This document shows positions 8,586-18,245 of a stretch of 41,942 bases of DNA, piece by piece. How positions within the stretch are numbered: position 1 is the first letter of the stretch; every line of letters begins with the position of its first letter. The position numbers were made by a program, and so were the translations under genes. The stretch comes from Enterovirga sp. Lineage in GTDB: Bacteria > Pseudomonadota > Alphaproteobacteria > Rhizobiales > Beijerinckiaceae. The notes under the pieces are model-generated. The model was given only the letters and a program-made list of their open reading frames with translations. It was not told the DNA's origin and made no database searches. The stretch covers positions 1 to 41,942 of the forward strand of contig NZ_JAQGKF010000004.1 of the NCBI RefSeq assembly GCF_028290205.1, read 5' to 3'.

Positions 8586-9482
8586 ATGACCGTGCCGGTG
8601 CATCCCGAGCGACCCCGCGTCGCCGTGCCCTGCGGCTGCGTGCTGGGCGAGGGCCCGATCTGGGACGGGCGCCGCGGCACGCTGCTCTGGGTCGACATCG
8701 ACGGGCAGGCGCTGTGGTCCTGGCGGCCGGACGGCCCCCAGGCAGCAACGGCGCGGCCGCTTCCGGAAAAGGCCGGCTTCGTGGTGCTGACGCCCGATCC
8801 GGATGTCGTGCTGCTCGGCCTCGCCTCCGGCGTGGCGCGGCTGCGCCTGTCCGGCGGCGAGCCGGAGCTGGTGCTGCGGCCCGAACCGGACGAGCCCGGC
8901 AACCGGCTGAACGACGGCGCGGCCGCTCCGGACGGCTCGCTCCTCTTCGGCTCCCTGAACGACCGACCGGGCGACGGGCGCCCGACCGGGCGCTTCCACC
9001 ACTGGTCGCGGACCGGAGCGGTCCGGTTCGGGGTTGAGGCTGCCGTCACCAACGGGCCCTGCATCGACCCGGTGCGGGGCGTCCTCTACGCCAGCAACAC
9101 CTCGGACGGCATCGTCTACCGGCACGCCTTGCGGCCGGACGGCAGCCCCGGTCCGGCCGAAGAGCTGCTGCGCTTCCGCCCTGGCGACGGCCATCCCGAC
9201 GGCATGGCGGTGGACCAGGAGGGCCACCTCTGGATCTGCCATTTCGGCGGCGGCCGGATCACCCGGTTCACGCCGGACGGTGTGCCGGTGTTGATCGTGC
9301 CGATGCCGACCGGCCAGGTCACCAAGCTCGCCTTTGGCGGCCCGGACCTGCGCACCGCCTATGTGACCACGGCGGCAAGGGGCCGCGACCGGGAGACCGA
9401 TCCCCTGGCCGGCCACCTGTTCAGCTTCGCGCCCGGATTGGCCGGGCTGCCGGCGCTGCCCTGCACGATGGCCGAGCCATGA
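8586..9482 (+). CDS. SMP-30/gluconolactonase family lactonase
   Basis: This 298-residue protein is a six-bladed beta-propeller of the SMP-30/regucalcin type. Residues matching the human SMP-30 metal and substrate site are present: Glu22 (LGEGPIWD), Arg107 and Asn109 (NRLNDG), Asn156 (TNGPC) and Asp205 (HPDGMAVD). The family hydrolyses sugar lactones to sugar acids using a divalent metal. A strong GGAGGAG ribosome-binding site at 8574-8580 fixes the start at 8586; a longer in-frame reading to 8283 lies inside the amidase gene. Its stop overlaps the next start as ATGA, so translation with the aldose epimerase gene is probably coupled, which suggests an oxidative sugar pathway. Confidence 0.92.
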   Translation: MTVPVHPERPRVAVPCGCVLGEGPIWDGRRGTLLWVDIDGQALWSWRPDGPQAATARPLPEKAGFVVLTPDPDVVLLGLASGVARLRLSGGEPELVLRPEPDEPGNRLNDGAAAPDGSLLFGSLNDRPGDGRPTGRFHHWSRTGAVRFGVEAAVTNGPCIDPVRGVLYASNTSDGIVYRHALRPDGSPGPAEELLRFRPGDGHPDGMAVDQEGHLWICHFGGGRITRFTPDGVPVLIVPMPTGQVTKLAFGGPDLRTAYVTTAARGRDRETDPLAGHLFSFAPGLAGLPALPCTMAEP

Positions 9483-10498
9483 CCTTGCGTGTCTTCGGCC
9501 GCTGCGGTGCGAGCGAGGTGCTGGAGGTGACGCTCCGGGCCGGCCATCTCGAGGCCCGCATCATCACCTGGGGGGCCGTTCTGCGCGACCTGGTCCTGGC
9601 CGGCCAGGGCCCGGGCCAGCCCCTCGTGCTCGGGCTCGAGCGACTAGAGGAGTACCTCGCCTATTCCCCGGAATTCGGGGCCGTGGTGGGCCGCTACGCC
9701 AACCGCATTGGCGACGCCCGCTTCCGGCTCGGGGGCGAGGAGGTGATGCTCGTCCCGAATGAGAACGGCAACGGACTGCATGGCGGGCCGGCCGGGTTCA
9801 GCCGCCGGATCTGGTCGCTCGTCGCCCATGACGAGCGCCGGGCCCATCTGGCGCTTGTCTCCGAGGACGGCGAGATGGGCTTCCCGGGGCGGCTCTACGC
9901 CTTCGCCACGTATGAACTCCTGCCGCCGGCCACGCTGCGCATCGCTCTCCAGGCCTTTGCGGACGAGCCCACGCCCGTGAACCTGACCGCGCACAACTAT
10001 TTCAACTTCGACGGCTCGGCCGACGCGCGTGACCACCGGCTCCAGCTCGTCGCCGACCACCGACTCGCAACCGACGCGGAACTGATCCCGACCGGCGACA
10101 TCGTCTCCGTCGCGGGTCCCGCCTACGACTTCCGCCAGGAACGGGCGGTCCGGCCGCCGGAGGCCGGCCTGCGCTACGACCAGACCTACGTGGTGCGCCG
10201 CGACCGGGCCGACCATCCGGCCCTGGTCCGGGCCGCGACGCTCACCTCGCCGGTCACCCGCATCGCCATGGAGATGTGGACCACCGAGATCGGCCTGCAG
10301 CTCTATGACGGGCACAAGGTCGACGTTCCGGTGCCGGGGCTGAGGGGCGCGCGCTACGGGCCGCATGCGGGCATCGCGCTCGAGCCGCAGCGCTTTCCCG
10401 ATGCCCCGAACCATGCCCATTTCCCGGCCTGCACGCTGTCGCCCGGGGACGTGTCGCGGCAGGTGACCGAGCTGCGCTTCCGGCGGCTCGATGGCTGA
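9479..10498 (+). CDS. galM: Aldose 1-epimerase (mutarotase)
   Basis: A 339-residue galactose mutarotase family protein of normal length. The catalytic His is probably His172 in NLTAHNYFNFDG and the catalytic base Glu302 in GIALEPQRFPD; NRIGDARFRLGG and NGLHGGPAGF are also typical. It equilibrates alpha and beta anomers of an aldose. Overlap by four bases with the SMP-30 lactonase gene makes a joint role likely: the mutarotase would supply the anomer oxidised by a sugar dehydrogenase and the lactonase would open the resulting lactone. No dehydrogenase or dehydratase gene is in view, so the sugar is unknown. Confidence 0.92.
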   Translation: MTLRVFGRCGASEVLEVTLRAGHLEARIITWGAVLRDLVLAGQGPGQPLVLGLERLEEYLAYSPEFGAVVGRYANRIGDARFRLGGEEVMLVPNENGNGLHGGPAGFSRRIWSLVAHDERRAHLALVSEDGEMGFPGRLYAFATYELLPPATLRIALQAFADEPTPVNLTAHNYFNFDGSADARDHRLQLVADHRLATDAELIPTGDIVSVAGPAYDFRQERAVRPPEAGLRYDQTYVVRRDRADHPALVRAATLTSPVTRIAMEMWTTEIGLQLYDGHKVDVPVPGLRGARYGPHAGIALEPQRFPDAPNHAHFPACTLSPGDVSRQVTELRFRRLDG

Positions 10499-10588
10499 AT
10501 TCCGGGTGTGCCGGCGCACCGCTACGCTTGGCCGGGAATGCGACACAGGCTCCTGACGGCCCGGGTGAGAGGCCGGTGGGAGAGCCCG

Positions 10589-10861
10589 ATGTACGGTGTG
10601 GTGAAGCTCGCAGCTTTGAGCGCGGCTTTGGCGGCCGCCCTGGTCACGGCGACGGAGACCCGTTCGCCGCGCACGATCTCCTCGCAGAGCGACCGGCTGC
10701 TGATCATGGAGAGCACCGACGAGCAGCCGGCGGCGGCCTGCGAGGGGCCGGCAGAGACCGGCTGCGGCAGCGGCCAGAGGCCCGTCAGCCGGCCGTCTCC
10801 GGCGGACGACGGTGTCGAAACGGAGCACGCCCAGGCGCGCCGCCCGGCCCGAACGACCTGA
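10589..10861 (+). CDS. Small putative secreted protein, unknown function
   Basis: An open frame of 90 residues starts at an ATG preceded by GGGAGAG. The first 20 or so residues (MYGVVKLAALSAALAAALV) look like a signal peptide or one membrane helix. The remainder is polar and contains two Cys (ACEGPAETGCGSG) that could form a disulphide. It follows the galM-like gene by 90 bases on the same strand. I do not recognise the family. Codon choice is in keeping with neighbours, but the short length leaves open that it is spurious. Confidence 0.45.
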   Translation: MYGVVKLAALSAALAAALVTATETRSPRTISSQSDRLLIMESTDEQPAAACEGPAETGCGSGQRPVSRPSPADDGVETEHAQARRPARTT

Positions 10862-10961
10862 TCTATTGTGACACGGGGCAAGACATCGCGCGGAAACATT
10901 ATCTGAACCAAGTTGGGGGCCCGGCGTTAAAGCTGTGTCGCCCCCTGTCTGGGAGCTTTCG

Positions 10962-11162
10962 ATGCCTCATCTCGATGCCAGCGCTTTGTCGACCGACCCG
11001 GAGGGGATGGACCTCCTCAGGGATCTGCTCGACGTGCCGTCGGCGCCGGTCATCCCGGTCGGAGCCTTTGAGGTGAAGGTGGCGAGCGGGGCGTCGCAGC
11101 TGAGCCTCGACAGCGAGGTCACCCGGCCCCGGCGCCTTGAGTTCCTGTCGGAACTGGCCTGA
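10962..11162 (+). CDS. Small hypothetical protein, 66 residues
   Basis: The ATG at 10962 follows a GGGAG element about six bases upstream. The product (MPHLDASALSTDPEGM..., ending EFLSELA) is acidic, without signal peptide, membrane helix or recognisable domain. The preceding 100 bases are less GC-rich than average (CATTATCTGAACC) and may hold a promoter, though no clear -35/-10 pair is seen. Function unknown; reality of the gene rests on the ribosome-binding site and coding-like codon pattern. Confidence 0.4.
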   Translation: MPHLDASALSTDPEGMDLLRDLLDVPSAPVIPVGAFEVKVASGASQLSLDSEVTRPRRLEFLSELA

Positions 11163-11201
11163 CGGTCAGGCTCCCCAGTGCCGGCACGCGAGAGCGCGCG
11201 C

Positions 11202-11898
<697 letters not shown>

Positions 11899-11909
<11 letters not shown>

Positions 11910-12630
11910 GGCGGCGATCTCCGAGATAGGCCGCCACGACGCCCGGGTCGCGGGCGACGTCGGCCGGCTTGCCGTGGGCCAGTTCGCGGCCGAGATGGAG
12001 CACAAAGGCTCGGTCGACCAGCGGCATCACGATTTCCATCACGTGCTCCACCATCAGCACGGTGACGCCGGTCTCACGCACGCGCCGCACCAGCTCGACC
12101 CCCTTCTGGGCTTCGGCCGGCGTGAGGCCGGTCATGACCTCGTCCAGCAGGAGCAGCTTCGGTTCCGTCGCGAGCGCGCGCGCCACCTCGAGCCGCCGCT
12201 TCTCGGGTGGGGTCAGGTCGCCGGCAGGCGCGGCAGCGCGGCCGGCGAGGCCGGCGAAGTCCAGCACCTCGGCAGCCTTGAGGCGGGCGCGGCTGGCATG
12301 CGGGTGGCGCACCAGCGCTCCCACCACGACGTTGTCCAGCACGCTCATGGAATCGAAGCTCTTCACCACCTGGAAGGTGCGGGCGATGCCGCGCCGGCAC
12401 CGATCCGGCGCCGACAGCCCGGTGATGTCCTCGCCCTCGAACCGGATGGTGCCGGCCGAGACCGGGATCGCGCCGGCGATCAGGTTGAACAGGGTCGACT
12501 TGCCGGCGCCGTTCGGCCCGATCAGGCCGACAATCTCGCCCGGACCGACCGACAGGCTGACCTCGCTCACGGCCGCGAGGCCACCGAAGCGGCGCGACAC
12601 GCCTTCGACGGAGAGAAGTGGAGGGATCAT
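11899..12630 (-). CDS. livG: Branched-chain amino acid type ABC transporter ATP-binding protein LivG
   Basis: A 243-residue ATPase starting at the ATG at 12630, which overlaps the LivM stop codon in an ATGA arrangement. Walker A is GPNGAGKST (38-46) and Walker B is LLLLDEVMTGL. The ABC signature, normally LSGGQ, reads LTPPEKRRLEVARAL; LivG proteins often carry a degenerate signature of the form LTxxxxKRLExARAL, so this is a family trait rather than damage. It pairs with LivF below the membrane. An in-frame extension to 13431 runs antisense-like through livM in another frame and is a shadow. Confidence 0.93.
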
Positions 12631-13640
12631 ACCTTGGGCGCCGGGCGACGGGTGAACAGGCTGACCAGGCCCTGCGGCCGGGCGAGCGCCACGACCATGA
12701 TCAGGGCGCCGTAGACGATCAGGTCGATGCCCCGGCCGGAGCCGCCGAGATAGGAGCGGGTGACCTCCGTCATGGGGATCAGGATCGCGGCCCCGAGCGC
12801 CGGGCCCCACAGGGTGCCGATGCCGCCCAGCACCGCCGGGAGCGCCATCAGCAGCGAGAACTGGAAGGCCATCACGCTCTCGGGGTCGATGTAGGACACG
12901 AAGGCCGCATAGAACGAGCCGCCGACGGCGGTGAAAAAGGCCGACACGGCCGCGGCGGCCATCTTGGACTTGAAGATCATCACGCCCAGACTCTGGGCCG
13001 CGTCGGCGTTGTCCTTCACGGCGCGCCACCAATAGCCCCAGCGCGAGCCCTCGATCAGGAAGGTCACGAGCCAGGTCACGACAAACAGCCCGAGCGCGAA
13101 ATAGATGTAGGGCAGCTTGTCGCGTCCGAACTGGAAGGTCGCCCAGGAATCCGGCACGTAGGGCCATTGGATACCGGTTGCGGCGCCCGCCCAGTCCCAG
13201 TTGTGCACGAGCAGGAGCCCGGCCTCGGCGATCACGATGGTTGCGATGCTGAAATAGTGGCCGGCGAGGCGAAACAGCTGGTAGCCGAGCGCGAGCGCCA
13301 GGGCGGCGGCGAGCAGGCCGCCGGCCAGCATGCCGAACCAGGGCAGGATGCCGGCCTTGGTGTAGAGCAGTGACGTCGTATAGGCGCCGATGCCGAAATA
13401 CAGGGCGTGGCCCAGGGAGATTTGGCCGCAATAGCCGCCCAGGATGTTCCAGCTCTGCGACAGGGCCGCATACATCAGGGTCAGCACGATGACATTCTGC
13501 GCGTAGACGTCCCGCACCGCGAGCGGCAGGGCGGCCAGCGCCAGGACGACGGCGCCGAAGAACAGAAGCTCATTGCGCCGGCGCCGATCATAGGCGGCCG
13601 TGGTCTCGGCCAGGTCGCGGGGGAGGGCGTGGACGGCCAT
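12627..13640 (-). CDS. livM: Branched-chain amino acid type ABC permease LivM
   Basis: The ATG at 13640 overlaps the livH stop (TGATG) and gives 337 residues, the normal LivM length. There are about nine or ten membrane helices and the family motif SWNILGGYCGQISLGHALYFG, with GGIGTLWGPALGA in the second half. It is one of the two permease subunits of the transporter. Charged helix-linker residues (RAVKDNADAAQSLG) match the LivM loop that contacts the ATPase. The reading that extends to 14036 would overlap livH extensively and is rejected. Confidence 0.93.
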   Translation of the reverse strand: MAVHALPRDLAETTAAYDRRRRNELLFFGAVVLALAALPLAVRDVYAQNVIVLTLMYAALSQSWNILGGYCGQISLGHALYFGIGAYTTSLLYTKAGILPWFGMLAGGLLAAALALALGYQLFRLAGHYFSIATIVIAEAGLLLVHNWDWAGAATGIQWPYVPDSWATFQFGRDKLPYIYFALGLFVVTWLVTFLIEGSRWGYWWRAVKDNADAAQSLGVMIFKSKMAAAAVSAFFTAVGGSFYAAFVSYIDPESVMAFQFSLLMALPAVLGGIGTLWGPALGAAILIPMTEVTRSYLGGSGRGIDLIVYGALIMVVALARPQGLVSLFTRRPAPKV

Positions 13641-14518
13641 CACAGGGATCCGAACAGGCCGCGAGGGCGCACAAAGACGACGGCTAGGTACAGCGCGTAG
13701 ATGCCCACCGCCTTCAGCGAGGAGGGCAGGATCACGGCCGAGACGGCCTCCACCAATCCGACCAGGATGCCGGCCGCGAGCGCCCCGAAGACGCTGCCGA
13801 AGCCGCCGAGCGCGACCACCACATAGGCGATCAGCGCGAAGGGCGCGCCCACATCCGGGTAGATGTAGTAATTGATCGCCAGCATGGCGCCGGCGAGCCC
13901 GACCAGGGCGGCTCCGAGCCCCCAGCCCAGGGTGAAGACGCGGTTCTTGTCGATGCCGACCAGGGCCACGGCCCCGGCATCCTCGCGCGTCGCCTCGAGC
14001 GCCTTGCCGAAATCGGTCTTGGTGATCAGCAGCCACAATCCCGTAAAGGCCGCCACCGAGACGAGTCCGCCCGCGAGCTGGGGCAGGGGCAGGTAGATGC
14101 CGCCGAGCGACACCGTCTTGCCGCCCAGGAGGTTGGGCGGCAGGTTCCGGTAATCCGGCGTGAAGAGAAGCTGCGCCACGCCCCGGATCACCACCGCGAG
14201 GCCGAAGGTCGCGAAGATCTGGACCATGCCGAGATTGGCCTTGGCCCGCATCGCGTATTGCACCACGCCCAGATACGCGGTGGCCCCGACCACGAACAGG
14301 GCCGCGACCACGAGCGGCGCCAGAAACAGCGGGTCGATGGCGATCAGGAGGACGGCCCCGAAGGTCGCGTACATGGCGAGCATCATGAACTCGCCATGCG
14401 CGAAATTGACCACGTCCATCAGGCCGAAGATGAGCGAAAGGCCCACTGCGATCAGGGCGTAGATCAGGCCCATCAGCAGGCCTGAGGCTAGGATCTGAAT
14501 AAAGATCTCGGGGGTCAT
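13640..14518 (-). CDS. livH: Branched-chain amino acid type ABC permease LivH
   Basis: A 292-residue integral membrane protein of usual LivH length with about eight helices. The motifs GLIYALIAVGLSLIFGLMDVVNFAHGEF near the N-terminus and GGFGSVFGALAAG near the end are characteristic (shown here in shortened parts: GLSLIFGLMDVVNFAHGEF). It forms the transmembrane pore with LivM. AGGGAG precedes the ATG. It follows the binding-protein gene by 76 bases that hold a strong hairpin, so the permease genes may be expressed at a lower level than the binding protein. Confidence 0.93.
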   Translation of the reverse strand: MTPEIFIQILASGLLMGLIYALIAVGLSLIFGLMDVVNFAHGEFMMLAMYATFGAVLLIAIDPLFLAPLVVAALFVVGATAYLGVVQYAMRAKANLGMVQIFATFGLAVVIRGVAQLLFTPDYRNLPPNLLGGKTVSLGGIYLPLPQLAGGLVSVAAFTGLWLLITKTDFGKALEATREDAGAVALVGIDKNRVFTLGWGLGAALVGLAGAMLAINYYIYPDVGAPFALIAYVVVALGGFGSVFGALAAGILVGLVEAVSAVILPSSLKAVGIYALYLAVVFVRPRGLFGSL

Positions 14519-14562
14519 TCGCTCCCTTGCGAGGTCGGGGCCGCCGTTGCCCGGAGGAAGAC

Positions 14563-14583
14563 GGACCGGGCCGGGCCCGGTCC
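14563..14583 (-). other. Strong hairpin after the binding-protein gene in the complete liv operon
   Basis: GGACCGGGCC-G-GGCCCGGTCC is a perfect inverted repeat with 10-base arms, realistically an 8-base stem with a 5-base loop. It lies 12 bases after the binding-protein stop and 45 bases before the livH start. No T-run follows. The position suits 3' stabilisation of the binding-protein mRNA or partial termination before the permease genes. Confidence 0.5.
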
Positions 14584-14594
14584 GGCCGGTCGGA

Positions 14595-15848
14595 TCAGGC
14601 CTTGAACATCGGCCACACGGCGGGCGAGACCGCCGCCTGCTCCGGATACACGGTCACGAACTTCTGGTCCTTGTATTGCAGCAGCACCGGATCGGCGTCG
14701 TTGTTCTGGCCGTTCTCGTCGAACTTGACCCGCTTCCAGGGCATGATGGTGCGCTCGCCCGGGATGTCGGTCTGAGCCAGGGCATCGCGGATGCGGCCGC
14801 CATCGGTCGACTTGGCGCGGTCGATCGCCTCCGCCAGCACGAGCAGGGCCATGAACTCGCGCGCCGTGTTGTCGTTCAGGTCCTTGTTGGACCGGGCCTT
14901 GAACAGCTCGTTGATCTTGCCCACCAGCGGACGCTTGGCAGCGAGGTCGATCGAGAAGGAGCCGCGCGTGATCACGTTCTCGATCTGCTTGCCGACCGCG
15001 TCGTAGAGCGCCTGCTCCGAGAAGCCGGCCGCCTGGCACAGCATCGCCTTCGGCTTGTAGCCGAGCTCGCCCATCGTCTTCACCAGCAGAATGCCGTCCG
15101 TGGTGTAGCTCGACGGCATGAGCACGTCGGCATTGCCGGCCTTGAGCTGCTGCACCTCGGCGGTCAGCGAGGGCGTGTTGGCCCGGTACTTGATGTCGGA
15201 GACGAGCTTGTAGCCGCGCTCGCCCGCGAGCTTGCGCTGCACGTTCGAGGAATCGGTGCCGAAGATCGTGTCCTCGTAGAAGAGCGCAAGGGTGTCGATC
15301 TTCTCGCCCTTCTTGCGCAGGCCGTCGAGGAAATCGAACATGATGATCGAGAACATCTCGTCATGCGCCGCCGCCCGGAAGAAGTATTTCAGGCCGCGGC
15401 GGTGCAGGCTCGGCGAGGAATTGTCGGCCGACATGAAGGGCACGCTGTAGCGCTCGGCCGTCTGGCTGATCGTCGCCGCCACGGAGCTCTGGTAGCTGCC
15501 GACCATGGCCGCGACCTTCTCCTGGGTGATCAGCCGCTCGGCCTCGGCCCGCCCCTTCTGGGGATCCCCCTGGTGGTCGGCGAAGATGATGCGGATCTTG
15601 GCGCCGCCGAGGCCGGGCAGGCCGGCCTCCTTGGCGAGCGGCAGGTCGAGATCGGCATGGGCCGTGTTGATGATCTCGATCGCGGTTTCAAAGGCGGTCT
15701 TGGCATCGACGCCGATCTGCGCGCTGGGGCCGGACAGCGGATAGAGCGCCCCGATCACCACCTCCTTGACGGCCTGGCCCCGGGCGGGGCCGGCCATGGC
15801 GGCGGCCGTAAGCGCGGTGCCCTGAACGAACCTGCGACGTGACAGCAT
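14595..15848 (-). CDS. ABC transporter substrate-binding protein of the complete liv operon, Tat-type signal
   Basis: A 417-residue type I periplasmic binding protein. The N-terminus MLSRRRFVQGTALTAAA has a twin-arginine type motif followed by a hydrophobic stretch, cleavage probably near residue 24, so export in folded form is likely. VVIGALYPLSGPSAQIG and AAMVGSYQSSVAATIS are Leu/Ile/Val-binding-family motifs. GAGAGGGGA precedes the ATG. The ligand is unknown; placement behind a DUF1445 gene points to an amino acid derivative or hydroxy acid rather than simple branched-chain amino acids. It differs clearly in sequence from the Sec-type binding protein at 4663-5982. Confidence 0.9.
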   Translation of the reverse strand: MLSRRRFVQGTALTAAAMAGPARGQAVKEVVIGALYPLSGPSAQIGVDAKTAFETAIEIINTAHADLDLPLAKEAGLPGLGGAKIRIIFADHQGDPQKGRAEAERLITQEKVAAMVGSYQSSVAATISQTAERYSVPFMSADNSSPSLHRRGLKYFFRAAAHDEMFSIIMFDFLDGLRKKGEKIDTLALFYEDTIFGTDSSNVQRKLAGERGYKLVSDIKYRANTPSLTAEVQQLKAGNADVLMPSSYTTDGILLVKTMGELGYKPKAMLCQAAGFSEQALYDAVGKQIENVITRGSFSIDLAAKRPLVGKINELFKARSNKDLNDNTAREFMALLVLAEAIDRAKSTDGGRIRDALAQTDIPGERTIMPWKRVKFDENGQNNDADPVLLQYKDQKFVTVYPEQAAVSPAVWPMFKA

Positions 15849-15912
15849 GGACTTCCCCTCTCGTGGCGGCGCAGACCGGCCGGTGGCGCGCTCGGTTGTC
15901 TAGTTCGTCAGG

Positions 15913-15926
15913 CCCCCGTCCGGGGG
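15913..15926 (-). other. Short hairpin between DUF1445 and binding-protein genes
   Basis: CCCCCG-TC-CGGGGG lies 17 bases beyond the DUF1445 stop, in the 95-base gap before the binding-protein gene. It may be a weak attenuator or mRNA-end hairpin within the operon; no T-run is present. Confidence 0.25.
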
Positions 15927-15943
15927 TGCCAGGCTCCGCAACG

Positions 15944-16768
15944 TCAGCTCACCGCCAAGCGCGCATTGCGGAGATCGGTCACGATCATGCTCCCCGGGTA
16001 GTGGGTTATGCAAAACGGGGGCCGGGCCGCTTCGATCACGGCCTGAGGCGTCACCCCGCAGGCCCAGAAGACCGGGATCTCGTCCGGCCCGACCGGGACC
16101 GGGTCGCCGTAATCGGGGCGCGACAGGTCGGCGATGCCGATCAGGTCGGGCCGGCCGAGATGGACCGGCGCCCCGTGCACGTTGGGCAGGCGGCCGGTGA
16201 TCTGGATGGCCCTGATGGCGTTGGCCGGTGACATCGGCCGCATGGACACGACCAGAGGGCCCCGCAGGCGGCCAGCCGGCGTGGTCTGGATGCTGGTGCG
16301 GTACATCGGCACGGCGCAGCCGCGCGAGATGTGACGGATCTCGATCCCGTCTTCCATCAGTGCCGATTCGAACGAGTAGGAGCAGCCGATCACGAAGGTG
16401 ACGAGGTCGTCGCGCCAGTGCCGGTGGAGATCGGTCGGCTCGTCCACGATCACGCCGTCCTGCCACACGCGGTAGCGTGGCACGTCGGTTCGGACATCGA
16501 GATCGGCGCCCAGGCTCGGGATTCGGAAGGCGCCCGGCTCCGAGACGGCGACGAGGGGGCAGGGCTTCGGGTTGGCGACCGCGAAGCGCAGGAAGTCCTC
16601 GGCCAGGTCGCGCGGCAGGATGGCGAGATTTCCCTGAACAAAGCCCGGCGCCATCCCGGCCGTCGGTCCCGTGTGCAGCCCGTCGCGGATCGCTGCCCGG
16701 GCGCCCGCCGGCGTGAGAATGTCCGGATATGCGGAGCTGGAGGTCGCAAGCGCGGCAACGGCAGCCAT
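15944..16768 (-). CDS. DUF1445 putative hydro-lyase (D-glutamate cyclase-like)
   Basis: The ATG at 16768, preceded by AGGAGAGG, gives 274 residues, close to the usual DUF1445 length of about 260-270. Recognisable stretches are [32 protein letters not shown], a Cys in [13 protein letters not shown], and a C-terminal FWACGVTPQ followed by [13 protein letters not shown]. Bacterial members are annotated as hydro-lyases; a related domain occurs in mitochondrial D-glutamate cyclase, which forms 5-oxo-D-proline from D-glutamate. It is the first gene of the complete liv operon, 95 bases before the binding-protein gene, so it probably acts on the imported compound. The reaction in this organism is inferred, not shown. 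Confidence 0.85.
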   Translation of the reverse strand: MAAVAALATSSSAYPDILTPAGARAAIRDGLHTGPTAGMAPGFVQGNLAILPRDLAEDFLRFAVANPKPCPLVAVSEPGAFRIPSLGADLDVRTDVPRYRVWQDGVIVDEPTDLHRHWRDDLVTFVIGCSYSFESALMEDGIEIRHISRGCAVPMYRTSIQTTPAGRLRGPLVVSMRPMSPANAIRAIQITGRLPNVHGAPVHLGRPDLIGIADLSRPDYGDPVPVGPDEIPVFWACGVTPQAVIEAARPPFCITHYPGSMIVTDLRNARLAVS

Positions 16769-17030
16769 CAGCCTCTCCTGGCCTTGTTTGCAGGAGAGTT
16801 GCCGACCCTGATCGGCTTGTCCATTGGCTCGGTGCAATCGCGTGTGGTTAGCCGCCGCTCAATGCGGCCCCGCTTCGCCTGCGCAGGTGCCACGCGTGGC
16901 CCGAGGCGCGGTCGCACCGGTCCGAGTCACGGGCGGGATGTCGGTTCCGGCTCTGGCAGCTTTGGCGCACTCCGCGTGCAGCGGCACCCTGGCCGGGCAG
17001 GCGGGCCCGAGCGGCCTCCGGGGTCGAGGC

Positions 17031-18230
17031 TCAGCCGGAGGCGGCCTCGAGCGCCGTCCGGAGGTCGGCCATGAGGTCGTCTGCATGTTCGAGCCCGACC
17101 GACAGCCGCACGAGACCGTCGCCGATCCCCATCTCGGCCCGCTCCTCCGGCTTGAAGCGCTGGTGCGTGGTGGTGGCCGGGTGCGTGATCAGGCTCTTGG
17201 CGTCCCCGAGATTGTTGGAGATGAGGATGAGCCGGAGCGCATTCAGCATCCGAAAGGCGGCCGGCTTGCCGCCCCGAATGCTGAGCGCGATGAGGTTCGA
17301 GCCTCCCGACATCTGGCGCCGGACGAGTTCGGCCTGGGGATGGTCGGCCCGGCCGGGATAGATGAGCCGCTCGAGCGCCGGGTGGCCGGCCAGGGCGTCG
17401 GCCAGCACCCCGGCGGTGCGGGTCTGCCGCTCGACGCGGATCGGCAGGGTTTCCAGGCTCTTCAGCAGCACCCACGCATTGAACGGCGACATCGCCGGCC
17501 CGGTCTGCCTCAAATAGGTCTGGATGTGGCGGTCGATGAAGTCGCGCGAGGCCAGGATGACGCCGCCGAGGCAGCGGCCCTGACCGTCGATGTGCTTGGT
17601 CGCCGAATACACGACGCAATCGGCGCCGAGTTCCAGCGGTTTCTGGAAGAGCGGCGTGGCGAACACGTTGTCGACGACCAGCGTCGCGCCGGCCGCGTGC
17701 GCGATCTCGGCCACGGCCCGGATGTCGACCAGGTCGAGCGTCGGGTTGGCCGGGCTTTCCAGAAACAGCGTCTTGGTTTCGGGCCGGATCGCGGCCCGCC
17801 AGGCGGCGAGATCGCGGCCGTCCACCAGGGTCGAGGAAACCCCGAATCGCGGCAGGAATTCTTCGATGACGTAGCGGCAGGAGCCGAACAGGGCTCGGGC
17901 CGCCACCACGTGGTCCCCGGCCTTCAACTGGCCCACAAGCGCGGCCGTCACGGCCGCCATGCCGGTCGCCGTGGCGCGCGCAGCCTCCGCACCCTCGAGG
18001 GCCGCCATGCGGCTCTCGAACATGCCGACGGTCGGATTGGAGAAGCGGGCGTAGATGAAGCCGGCCTCGTCGCCCGCGAAGCGCCGCTCGCATTGCTCGG
18101 CCGACGCATAGACGTGGCCCTGCGTCAGATAGAGCGCCTCCGACGTTTCGCCGAATTCGGACCGGAAGGAGCCCTGGTGAACCAGGCGGGTCTCGAGATG
18201 GTGGGCGGCGAGAGGGTCGAGGCTGGCCAT
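17031..18230 (-). CDS. metZ: O-succinylhomoserine sulfhydrylase, Cys/Met metabolism PLP enzyme
   Basis: Read from the ATG at 18230 this is a 399-residue fold-type I PLP enzyme. Lys212 in SATKHIDGQGR is the Schiff-base lysine, and LESPANPTLDLVDI and ARFSNPTVGMFE are typical MetB/MetZ motifs. RSEFGETSEALYLTQGHVY near the N-terminus and GGSNLIALSIRGG near the C-terminus resemble MetZ of alphaproteobacteria. MetZ makes homocysteine from O-succinylhomoserine and sulfide. An alternative ATG at 18269 adds 13 residues; it lies so close to the likely transcription start that it would be nearly leaderless, so 18230 is preferred although its ribosome-binding site is weak. O-acetylhomoserine as substrate cannot be excluded. 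Confidence 0.88.
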   Translation of the reverse strand: MASLDPLAAHHLETRLVHQGSFRSEFGETSEALYLTQGHVYASAEQCERRFAGDEAGFIYARFSNPTVGMFESRMAALEGAEAARATATGMAAVTAALVGQLKAGDHVVAARALFGSCRYVIEEFLPRFGVSSTLVDGRDLAAWRAAIRPETKTLFLESPANPTLDLVDIRAVAEIAHAAGATLVVDNVFATPLFQKPLELGADCVVYSATKHIDGQGRCLGGVILASRDFIDRHIQTYLRQTGPAMSPFNAWVLLKSLETLPIRVERQTRTAGVLADALAGHPALERLIYPGRADHPQAELVRRQMSGGSNLIALSIRGGKPAAFRMLNALRLILISNNLGDAKSLITHPATTTHQRFKPEERAEMGIGDGLVRLSVGLEHADDLMADLRTALEAASG

Positions 18231-18245
18231 AGATCGTTCACTGGA

